From Eggerthella sp. (GTDB lineage: Bacteria; Actinomycetota; Coriobacteriia; Coriobacteriales; Eggerthellaceae), in contig JAUNWY010000002.1 in the NCBI GenBank assembly GCA_030540085.1, positions 124,001-188,000 of the forward strand: 64,000 bases of DNA, in the 5' to 3' direction. Below, in pieces: positions 7,829 through 14,972 of the stretch. How positions within the stretch are numbered: the stretch's first letter is position 1; each line of letters starts with the position of its first letter. A program made the position numbers and the translations under genes. Below the pieces are notes generated by a model. That model saw only the letters and a program-made list of their open reading frames with translations, had not been told where the DNA came from and did no database searches.

Positions 7829-9273
7829 GCCATCTGTTCAACATAAAATCAGTGGTTCTTATTGCGCTTGTCATTCTGCTATTTGGACTTATGGTCGGGC
7901 AAATGATCCATGTGCTCTTTGTTGCCACACGGAAAGAAAACCGCAACCCTCGCGGGGCTGCCACCTATGAGGCACTTCTCCTTGCACATCTGCTTATAGC
8001 CTGCGCAACGGTATGCTCCGCTTACGCAAACCACGGTGCACTGCTGTTCCGTATGAAGATGATCTCGTTCCCCATCGAACCAATGATGTGGGTTAACGCC
8101 ATTGCGCTTACACTGGGTCTCGTGCTCGCTTTCGCCCATCGCCGACCCATAATGATCCCCGAGCTCATAGTTCTTGCTACCTGCACGCCGCCCTTCATCG
8201 AAGCGGTTGGCATCAACAGCTGGTTCATTCCCATACTAGACGCTTCGTTCTTCCTTTTCCGCGTGTCGTCTGCGCTGACCATGGATATCAAGCACCGCAG
8301 TTCCGCGATTACGCAACTCTCTATCGGAGAGGCGGTAAAGAAGCTTCCCGAGGGCATTCTCTGCATCAATCGAAGCGGAGCGATTGTCCTTATGAACGAA
8401 AGCATGCGATCTTGCCTTCAAGCGCTCGGATTGGGCACCAGCCTCTCAGAGGGCTCTCTTATCTGGTCGGAGCTCACCAAACGCGCAACTGCAGGTAACC
8501 ACACTCGTGATGCCCTGCTTCCCGAAGGAATACGCCTAACCATATCGCCAAACGAAACCAGGTTCTTCATACGCGACGAGGTGACATTGCATCGCACCTT
8601 ATGCGAACGCATCATGGCCATTGATGTCACAGTTGAGGAAGACCTCAACGAACGCCTGCATCTTGCCAACATTGAACTGGAAGAATCGAACCGCAAACTG
8701 AAGCAAGCCCTGACGCAGCTAGAAGAAGCAGCCGCAGAAGAGGCATCGCTCGTCATGAAAACACGCGTCCACGACTCCATCGGCCAACGGATGACCATAC
8801 TTCATCACTACCTAGAATCAGATATTGATAATCCGGAAATCACCCGAAGCGTTTCCCGTCTTATGCACAATATCACCGACGATCTTGCTCGCACCTCCCC
8901 AGAGGGAAAAGACGAGCTTGCCGCTCTTGCATCAGCCTTTGCTCTTGCAGGTACGAATATCCACATAGAGGGCACGCTGCCCGAAAACCCCAGCTTGGCA
9001 AATGCGCTAGTTGGGATAATTCGAGAAGCCTCAACCAACGCACTCAAGCACGGCAGCGCCAAAAACGTCTATGTCCGTATAACAGCCAAACCATCGGAGA
9101 CCAACCTAACCATCTTCGATGACGGAGCCGGCGCTGCAGGCACGATCACCGATGGCTGCGGCATGCCCCAAATGCGTCGAGCGGCAGAAGCCCTCGGTGG
9201 CACCTTTGAGGTAAACGTACTGGCGCCCTTCACTGTATCGGCAACTATTCCCCATCAAGGAGCATCATCATGA
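7825..9273 (+). CDS. NarL/DegS-type sensor histidine kinase
   Basis: A 482-residue membrane kinase. It has five hydrophobic segments (about 9-33, 47-67, 88-104, 110-129, 133-150), a PAS-like stretch (about 167-265, EGILCINRSGAIVLMN), a coiled coil (275-310), a HisKA_3 domain with His316 in TRVHDSIGQRM, and a HATPase domain with the N-box at EASTNALKHG (401-410), FDDGAG at 431-436 and GCGMPQM at 444-450. All residues needed for activity appear present. It overlaps the upstream pseudokinase gene and the downstream response regulator gene (ATGA, 9270-9273). The three form one operon and one signalling pathway. Confidence 0.92.
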   Translation: MSHLFNIKSVVLIALVILLFGLMVGQMIHVLFVATRKENRNPRGAATYEALLLAHLLIACATVCSAYANHGALLFRMKMISFPIEPMMWVNAIALTLGLVLAFAHRRPIMIPELIVLATCTPPFIEAVGINSWFIPILDASFFLFRVSSALTMDIKHRSSAITQLSIGEAVKKLPEGILCINRSGAIVLMNESMRSCLQALGLGTSLSEGSLIWSELTKRATAGNHTRDALLPEGIRLTISPNETRFFIRDEVTLHRTLCERIMAIDVTVEEDLNERLHLANIELEESNRKLKQALTQLEEAAAEEASLVMKTRVHDSIGQRMTILHHYLESDIDNPEITRSVSRLMHNITDDLARTSPEGKDELAALASAFALAGTNIHIEGTLPENPSLANALVGIIREASTNALKHGSAKNVYVRITAKPSETNLTIFDDGAGAAGTITDGCGMPQMRRAAEALGGTFEVNVLAPFTVSATIPHQGASS

Positions 9274-9890
9274 TCACCATCGTCATCGTTGAAGATCAGG
9301 GGATTCTCCGAGAATCACTCGCATGCACGCTCAACTTGCAGGAAGACATGCAGGTTGCCCGCACGCTTTCCGATGCGGCAGACGCACTCGACGTAGTACG
9401 CGAAACGAATGCCAATCTTGCGCTTTTGGATGTATGCACCGAAAACGGATCGAGCGGAATCGCCGCAGCGAAGCAGATACGCGAAGCCTGCCCCGATACG
9501 AAAATCGTGATTATGACAGGCATGCCGGAGATCACGTTCATCGAACAGGCGAAGCTCGCTGGAGCTGACAGTTTCGTATATAAGAACGTTGGAACTGAAG
9601 AACTGCTGGGAATTATTCGCTCAACCGCCAACGGCTACTCCACCTTCCCGAATGCAACCCAGAGCATTTTCTCGGATGCTTCGGCGCTCAATGAAACAGA
9701 AATCAGCATCCTGCGATTAGTCTGCGAAGCAAAAACGCGTAAGGAAATCGCAGCTGAGCTGTATTTGAGCGAAGGCACGGTAAAACGTCACATTTCTGAG
9801 ATCTTGGCCAAAACAGGCTACGACAGCATTTTGCGCCTTGCCGTTCATGCGGTATCGCAGGGTCTTATCGTTCCGAAGATGGACAAATAG
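9270..9890 (+). CDS. NarL/LuxR-type response regulator
   Basis: A 206-residue regulator with a receiver domain (acidic pair Glu8/Asp9, phosphoacceptor Asp54 in ALLDVC, conserved Lys in FVYKNVG) and a C-terminal LuxR helix-turn-helix (about 140-200, with KEIAAELYLSEGTVKRHISEIL). It is the cognate partner of the kinase at 7825-9273, judged by the 4-nt start/stop overlap. Targets are not visible. The inverted repeats at 9994-10021 and 10067-10088, upstream of the following lipoprotein genes, are candidate sites for it or for another regulator. Confidence 0.94.
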   Translation: MITIVIVEDQGILRESLACTLNLQEDMQVARTLSDAADALDVVRETNANLALLDVCTENGSSGIAAAKQIREACPDTKIVIMTGMPEITFIEQAKLAGADSFVYKNVGTEELLGIIRSTANGYSTFPNATQSIFSDASALNETEISILRLVCEAKTRKEIAAELYLSEGTVKRHISEILAKTGYDSILRLAVHAVSQGLIVPKMDK

Positions 9891-9993
9891 CTAAACGCTA
9901 GCCATGGGCATCGCGCCCTTCGTCACTCGCGGTTCGCCCGCCACTTTCAAGGTAAAACCAACCAGCAAAATCACCAGATCAATACCCTTGTTT

Positions 9994-10021
9994 TGTTTTT
10001 GAGACACATGGCTCAAAAACA
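9994..10021. promoter_or_regulatory. 10-bp inverted repeat upstream of lipoprotein cluster
   Basis: TGTTTTTGAG (9994-10003) and CTCAAAAACA (10012-10021) are exact inverted repeats with an 8-nt spacer. No T-run follows on the plus strand, so an operator seems as likely as a terminator for the regulator gene. Confidence 0.5.
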
Positions 10022-10066
10022 CTCTTTAACTGAGCCGCAGGTCACTTCTTCCAGCACTTCCTTCAC

Positions 10067-10088
10067 GTCATCATGGAACCACGATGAC
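10067..10088. promoter_or_regulatory. Second near-palindrome upstream of lipoprotein cluster
   Basis: GTCATCATGG (10067-10076) and CCACGATGAC (10079-10088) pair at 9 of 10 positions with a 2-nt centre. It lies about 50 bp before the first lipoprotein start, a typical operator location. Confidence 0.4.
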
Positions 10089-10140
10089 AAACATAGCTAG
10101 CCGCAAAAGCGGCGAGGGAGTCTGAGAGGATGTGGTTGCA

Positions 10141-10533
10141 ATGAAGGCAACGAAGAAAATCATCGCAGTTCTGGTATGCGCTTTTGCCCTGTGCTTCGCA
10201 CTGGTGGGATGCGATTCTGGAGCCGAACAGTACAAGAAGAACTTCCAGGGCGACTGGGAGCTGGCAGGCCTGACCGAAGGCGATACCACCTATTCCGAGA
10301 GCGATATCGCCATGCTTAAGGCATGGGGCATGGAAGTAAAGCTGTCCCTCAATGAAGACGAAACCATGGTTCTCGAGTACTTCGGCGAAACTGCCGAGGG
10401 CAACTGGGAGCCCAAGGATGCTACCACGTTCAAGATGACAGCCATGGGTGATTCGATTGATGGCAAGCTGGCAGATGGGATGATATCCATCGAAGTCGAA
10501 GGTGCCGAAATGAAGTTCAAGAAGATGGAATAG
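10141..10533 (+). CDS. Small lipocalin-like lipoprotein
   Basis: A 130-residue protein with a lipoprotein signal peptide and lipobox ALVGC (Cys24), so it is predicted to be anchored on the outer face of the membrane. The mature part (FQGDWELAGL..., then alternating polar/hydrophobic strands around TMVLEYFGETAEGNWEPKD and MISIEVEGAEMKFKKME) looks like a small beta-barrel of the lipocalin-like type found in secreted proteins of gut bacteria. No catalytic motif is seen. The ATG at 10141 follows GAGAGGA. The GTG at 10132 is too close to that site. It is the first of three lipoprotein genes in a row. Confidence 0.8.
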   Translation: MKATKKIIAVLVCAFALCFALVGCDSGAEQYKKNFQGDWELAGLTEGDTTYSESDIAMLKAWGMEVKLSLNEDETMVLEYFGETAEGNWEPKDATTFKMTAMGDSIDGKLADGMISIEVEGAEMKFKKME

Positions 10534-10547
10534 CGGGGTGAATGACA

Positions 10548-11072
10548 ATGAAGCTCAAGTTTCTAGGAATTGCAGCATGCGCACTTGCACTCTGCTTCAC
10601 CCTTGTGGGATGTAACTCACAAAAAGTTACTGACTTTACCTGGTACCAGGCGGCAGTGCCCGATAAGTACGAACTGAACACCAGCCTTGGCAGCAATGCG
10701 GCAAAGGTGTCGTTCGCCAAGACCGATGAAGGCAAAGAGCTCCGCGTCAACTGGAACGGCGTAAAGGACGCTCAGGGAATCACCCAAGCATTCATGGAAT
10801 GGGAAGGCACCGGCTCTGAGCAGCTGGACGACATGAAGATCGGCAACTACACCTGGAAGGTTGCTCAGAACACCGAAGCAAGCAAGCCAAAGATCCAGTT
10901 CTGCACCGACCTGCCCAATGGACTTGTTGGCATCGTTGACGCCCGCGGATTCAGCGACATCAACGACAAAGACCTGCAGAGCTTCGTTAAATCGGTAAAG
11001 TTCGCAGATGATGTGAGCGAAGCATACGACAAAGCCAAGGAAGTCAGCTCTGACGACCTGAAGATCCACTAA
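10548..11072 (+). CDS. Lipoprotein of unknown function, paralogue A
   Basis: A 174-residue lipoprotein with lipobox LVGC. The mature part contains DFTWYQAAVPDKYELN and ends VKFADDVSEAYDKAKEVSSDDLKIH. It is a clear paralogue of the next gene: both have a DF(T/I)W start, a ...S(L/A)G(S/D)NA(A/N)K motif and a near-identical C-terminal FADxxxEAxxxAKEV segment. ATG 10548 is chosen over 10542 because GCGGGGTGA sits 8 nt before it. Function unknown. The first lipoprotein ends 14 bp upstream, so they are likely co-transcribed. Confidence 0.82.
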   Translation: MKLKFLGIAACALALCFTLVGCNSQKVTDFTWYQAAVPDKYELNTSLGSNAAKVSFAKTDEGKELRVNWNGVKDAQGITQAFMEWEGTGSEQLDDMKIGNYTWKVAQNTEASKPKIQFCTDLPNGLVGIVDARGFSDINDKDLQSFVKSVKFADDVSEAYDKAKEVSSDDLKIH

Positions 11073-11140
11073 CACCCTTGGGCGGAGCCGCAATCGAGTT
11101 CCGCCCGTTTTCGAAACAGACTGAAGAGGAGGACACCATC

Positions 11141-11683
11141 ATGAAGAAAGCAGTTATCGCACTTCTTGCCCTCTGCATAAGCCTTGTTGCTGCACTTGCC
11201 TTAGTTGGTTGCGGAGGAAGCGGGCCTGCGGACAAGAAAGCGGATTTCATCTGGTTTAAGGTTGAGGTTCCCGAAGGCGTAAGCGTCAGCAACTCTGCCG
11301 GCGACAACGCAAACAAAGCCCAACTGACATTTTCCAACAACGATCGAATCATCCCGTTATGGGAAAAGAAAATGACAGCTGAAGAATATCTCGCTCAATA
11401 CGAAGATCGTTACAGCGGGGCATTTAAATGGGAGACACATGACCCTGTAACCTATGGCGACAAAACGTGGTTGACCGGCGATTACAAACATTCGGGAGGA
11501 ACCACCACCGCTTTCATCACTGGGGTAAATGAGGGGAGCGTATCTATAGACGTCGATAACTTCGATGATCATAAGGCTGAAGTTGAAACGGTGCTCAATA
11601 CCATCGAGTTTGCCGATAACATGGGCGAAGCCATGAAGGAAGCTAAGGAAGTTAAGCTTACCGACATCGACCTGAAACGCTAA
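11141..11683 (+). CDS. Lipoprotein of unknown function, paralogue B
   Basis: A 180-residue lipoprotein (lipobox LVGC) homologous to its upstream neighbour, from which it differs by an insertion containing WEKKMTAEEYLAQYEDRY and more aromatic residues. A strong ribosome site (AAGAGGAGGA) precedes ATG 11141. A terminator at 11731-11765 closes the cluster. Tandem duplication followed by divergence is the simplest explanation. The family is not one I recognise. Confidence 0.82.
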   Translation: MKKAVIALLALCISLVAALALVGCGGSGPADKKADFIWFKVEVPEGVSVSNSAGDNANKAQLTFSNNDRIIPLWEKKMTAEEYLAQYEDRYSGAFKWETHDPVTYGDKTWLTGDYKHSGGTTTAFITGVNEGSVSIDVDNFDDHKAEVETVLNTIEFADNMGEAMKEAKEVKLTDIDLKR

Positions 11684-11730
11684 CCATCCTGTCGTAAAGA
11701 AACCAGACTCCTTTGCGACACTCCAAGCTA

Positions 11731-11765
11731 AGAGAAGGACCGGCACTGCCGGTCCTTCTCTGTTT
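11731..11765 (+). terminator. Intrinsic terminator of lipoprotein cluster
   Basis: AGAGAAGGACCGGCA (11731-11745) pairs with 11747-11761, followed by GTTTTG. The apical pairs must open to form a normal loop. Confidence 0.85.
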
Positions 11766-11941
11766 TGCGTAGTGAATTAGATTGATCACCTTTCGCCGTC
11801 AACGCTTCCTCGCAAGAGCAGGCATTTCCGCCAACAGCACTGCTCGCGACTTCGCTTCCACCTATAAGGGGCGCATTCGGCAAAACACCTATCATCGCCT
11901 TGGGAACACGAGCCTAAAGCACGACGCTCCGCCTTCGCCAG

Positions 11942-12715
11942 CTAGAACCACCCGGTATAGGTTTTCTGCAACACGGCGCCGGCAACCCAGTTTGCAAGCG
12001 TAATAAAGTCGAACACCGGCAAACCTGTCGCTTTCTGAATGGCCGCCGCGTAAGGAGGCAAGTCGCTGCACTCAAGCAAGATGGCCTTGATGTCGGGATG
12101 CTGCTGGCACAAGTCCTTCGCCAAGCCGCATAAATCGTCGGTGAGCTTGCCATTGTCAAGCTCGTGTCCGCCCCAACGAATAGGAGCGAAGCTTTCCATG
12201 TCGCCTACGTTCTGAATAATGAGCCTTTCGGTGTTGCTGCCAACCTGGGCAAGCAGATCATCGTTCAAGCTGGAGCCATCGGCGGCAAACACCGCAATAG
12301 AGCCCGCCTGAGCGAAACCCGCTTTGATAACTGGCAGCTGGCACAAGCTCGACATGAATACAGGGACGTCAACCGCCGCCGCAACATCTTTCTGGAAATG
12401 AGCGAAGAAACCGCATGCGCCGATAATTGCGCGCACACCCTGCGCCTCCAGCTTGATGGCGGCTTCGATGATCATCTGCTTGATGGCGGGATCGCCCGCA
12501 AACAGCTGCTCAATCTCGAAATCGACCACTTCGTAGCACACGGGATAGTTGAAGGTACACGCATTGGCGACGTTGCCTGGAAGCTTGGGGTAATCCAACT
12601 TCACAGCAATGATACCGAGCACCTGCCCCGAAAAACTACGGGGCGGAAGCCCGTGGGCGCCACGAACCTCCGCCTTCGTTTCAAGCGCACCGTATGCGCT
12701 TTTCCAATTGCTCAT
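11942..12715 (-). CDS. Asp/Glu/hydantoin racemase-family protein
   Basis: A 257-residue protein of the aspartate/glutamate racemase fold, which inverts the alpha carbon of amino acids (or amino acid derivatives) using two cysteines without PLP. The paired cysteines are likely Cys101 in GACGFF and Cys216 in LECSDLPP. The segment VFMSSLCQLPVI fits the family. Its ATG abuts the TAA of the opine dehydrogenase-like gene (12716) with no gap, so the two are translationally coupled and probably act on the same substrate. The exact substrate is not known. An arylmalonate decarboxylase-like activity is also conceivable in this superfamily. Confidence 0.85.
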   Translation of the reverse strand: MSNWKSAYGALETKAEVRGAHGLPPRSFSGQVLGIIAVKLDYPKLPGNVANACTFNYPVCYEVVDFEIEQLFAGDPAIKQMIIEAAIKLEAQGVRAIIGACGFFAHFQKDVAAAVDVPVFMSSLCQLPVIKAGFAQAGSIAVFAADGSSLNDDLLAQVGSNTERLIIQNVGDMESFAPIRWGGHELDNGKLTDDLCGLAKDLCQQHPDIKAILLECSDLPPYAAAIQKATGLPVFDFITLANWVAGAVLQKTYTGWF

Positions 12716-13957
12716 TTACTCGCCCTCAGGAGCCACGTATTCGCCCTCGCGCAGATAAGCTTGCATCTGGTCCTTCGTCATATGACCAATGCCCAGCTCA
12801 TCCAAGGTGAGACCGGTCTCGAAGAAGTTGGTCTTGTTCATAACGCCGCCCAAAACGATCATGGAATCGATGATCGGCGTGGGGACACCAAACTTCTTGC
12901 CCAGCTCATGGTATACATGGCAACCAACGGGAACATCTTCAGTAACGTAGCGGTTCTTGATGGTGAAGGGACCGGTGGCAAAACCGACTTCCCACTGTTC
13001 CTCGAAGGGAACGTTGCAACCCTCGCCCATGTACTCTTCGCCCAGAACGCTGGTGCGCTGGTAGAACACTTCTTTCTTAAAGGGCTGGATACCAACACCC
13101 ATAGCTTCCGCCAGAGCAATTTCCTCGTTATAGAACTGGTACTGAACCTCGGAAATAGAGGGGCAGAAGGAATGGGAGTAAATGGAGTAGTCGTGGATGT
13201 TCTTGTCCAGGACCGTGCCGAAGTTTTCCATCGTGGATACACCCAGAACCGTACCGGGAACATGGATAACCGGGTTCACGTTAGAAAAGCCGATGTCCAT
13301 AACGGTATCGCCGCACACTGCGCCGTCACCTTCAGTGATGGCATCGAAGCAGCCCAGTGCCTTCGAGCTTTCTACGAAGTCTTCCGTGTCCTTCGCAGGA
13401 AGCGCAGCGCCACGCAACGTAATGGCGCGATATACCAACGAGCAAGTGGGCTTGGCAACGCCACCTTCGGTATCGACGCGCGTGCCATAGGGGGCGCTTG
13501 ACCAACCACCGATGATAACGTTCTTGGTGCAGCCCATTTCGCGCATCATCTTGCGAAGCTTCAGGCTGCCGTAGTTATCGGGAATGATGTGAACGATCTG
13601 ACCGTCTTCCAAAACGGGAATGAGCTCACGGAAGAAAACCTCATGTGCGATAGAAGGGATGCCCACAACAATGAGCTTGGCACCCTTAACCGCTTCGGCT
13701 ACGGAATTGGTTGCCATAGCAAATTCGCCCTTGCCCATACGACGGAAACCGTACTTGGTCTGCGTTCCCGGCGCCTTGTCCTGCAAGGTGATACCCGTAC
13801 GCATAACGGTGCCCAACGCATTGTCAAAGAACGGATCCAAGTCGCAAATACGAACTTCCTGGCCAGCCAATGCACAGTCGGCACCGCAAGTCTTGCCGAC
13901 AGCGCCACCACCCAAGATGGCGATAGGGGCATGGCGCAACTCTTCTACGTCTACCAA
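12716..13957 (-). CDS. NAD(P)-dependent octopine/nopaline dehydrogenase-family enzyme
   Basis: A 413-residue dehydrogenase. The N-terminal Rossmann domain has ILGGGAVGKTCG (residues 14-25) and the C-terminal opine dehydrogenase domain has the active-site motif NPVIHVPG (228-235, catalytic His232). Family members reductively join an amino acid with a 2-oxo acid to give opines, or run the reverse. I place the start at TTG 13957 because a near-perfect ribosome site (TTAAGGAGG, 8-nt spacing) precedes it. ATG 13993 is preceded only by a CGGAG that is too close. It is coupled to a racemase, suggesting a two-step pathway for an N-substituted or D-amino acid. Substrate unknown. Confidence 0.88.
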   Translation of the reverse strand: MVDVEELRHAPIAILGGGAVGKTCGADCALAGQEVRICDLDPFFDNALGTVMRTGITLQDKAPGTQTKYGFRRMGKGEFAMATNSVAEAVKGAKLIVVGIPSIAHEVFFRELIPVLEDGQIVHIIPDNYGSLKLRKMMREMGCTKNVIIGGWSSAPYGTRVDTEGGVAKPTCSLVYRAITLRGAALPAKDTEDFVESSKALGCFDAITEGDGAVCGDTVMDIGFSNVNPVIHVPGTVLGVSTMENFGTVLDKNIHDYSIYSHSFCPSISEVQYQFYNEEIALAEAMGVGIQPFKKEVFYQRTSVLGEEYMGEGCNVPFEEQWEVGFATGPFTIKNRYVTEDVPVGCHVYHELGKKFGVPTPIIDSMIVLGGVMNKTNFFETGLTLDELGIGHMTKDQMQAYLREGEYVAPEGE

Positions 13958-14341
13958 TTCAATAACCTCCTTAACGGACAGCCTTACGGCCATACTCCGA
14001 AAAAACGCATAGATTCATTGCGATGTGAACCCAAACGTTACCTTCATCACTACAGAAGAATACCACGCACAAAACCTCGAATCCGAGTGCGGGCACGGTT
14101 ATTTCCTTATTACCCTATCGGAATTCTACCGACCCTTTTCCTACCTGCAGAAACAGATATCCCCTTTTAATTGAGGCTGCACTGTTCCATAAAAGCAACG
14201 CCCATAGCGAGTCGAGATTTCATGATTGATGGTTCGAAACCGCACTATTCAGCGCCGAAACTGCCTTGCATGAAAAAGCACAGCACCCACTACGCAAAGC
14301 GCATCTGATACCATCAGAGCAATCAAAATATAGGAGGACTC

Positions 14342-14869
14342 ATGGAAAACGCACCGATGCATCGCCCAATGCGCCAAGCAAGCCGCCAAGTGCGCAACGT
14401 CGACCAGCTTCACGCTATTGTTGAAGCCTGCCACACCGTACGCATCGGCGCGTTCGACGAAGAAGGCATGTTTATCGTTCCCATGAGCTTCGGCTACGAC
14501 TGGGCAGACCCTGAAAGCCCTGCCAACAATGCCCCTACTCCACGCCTGGCACTGTGGGTGCACTCGGCCTCCGAGGGGCGCAAGGCAGAGCTTTTCAATC
14601 GCGAGCCGCGCGTTGCCATTGAGATGGATATCGAGGACGGCGTGATAGAAGGCCCCTATGCTTGCGCCTATTCCTATGCCTATCGCAGCATCATGGGTAC
14701 GGGTACCGTTCATCGAATCCAAGGCATCGAAGCAAAGCGTTACGGACTCACCCGAATCATGCACCATCTGGCTCCTGGAGCTAGCGCCGGATTCACCGAC
14801 CAAGCGCTTGCTCGCACGAATATCTATTGCATCGACATAGATTCCTTCACTGGCAAACAGCGCGCCTAG
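14342..14869 (+). CDS. Pyridoxamine 5'-phosphate oxidase-fold flavoprotein (NimA-like)
   Basis: A 175-residue protein of the FMN-binding split-barrel family close to 5-nitroimidazole reductases. The motif VRIGAFDEEGMFIVPMSFGYD and the later LWVHSASEGRKAELF, with His74, match the NimA pattern in which a histidine contacts the flavin. NimA proteins reduce nitroimidazole drugs to amines, but most family members have no proven role. AGGAGG at 14332-14337 supports ATG 14342. The 13958-14341 gap upstream holds the divergent promoters, but I cannot define them. Confidence 0.85.
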   Translation: MENAPMHRPMRQASRQVRNVDQLHAIVEACHTVRIGAFDEEGMFIVPMSFGYDWADPESPANNAPTPRLALWVHSASEGRKAELFNREPRVAIEMDIEDGVIEGPYACAYSYAYRSIMGTGTVHRIQGIEAKRYGLTRIMHHLAPGASAGFTDQALARTNIYCIDIDSFTGKQRA

Positions 14870-14880
14870 GAAAACCGACA

Positions 14881-14930
14881 ACAAAAAAACCGCCCTTCGT
14901 TTCCGCGTTAGCATGAAGCGAAGGGCGGTT
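14881..14930 (-). terminator. Terminator between convergent genes
   Basis: AACCGCCCTTCG (14888-14899) pairs with CGAAGGGCGGTT (14919-14930). On the minus strand it is followed by a run of seven T, so it mainly ends the YhgE/Pip operon. It may also stop the plus-strand flavoprotein transcript. Confidence 0.85.
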
Positions 14931-14972
14931 CGCTATTTGAGGCAAGCGAAAGCCGCTACATCATCGAGCGTA

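Noticed and set aside
12164..13501. 445-residue plus-strand frame over the racemase and opine dehydrogenase genes
   Set aside because: Both minus-strand genes have clear family motifs and good start contexts; the plus frame spans two unrelated genes.
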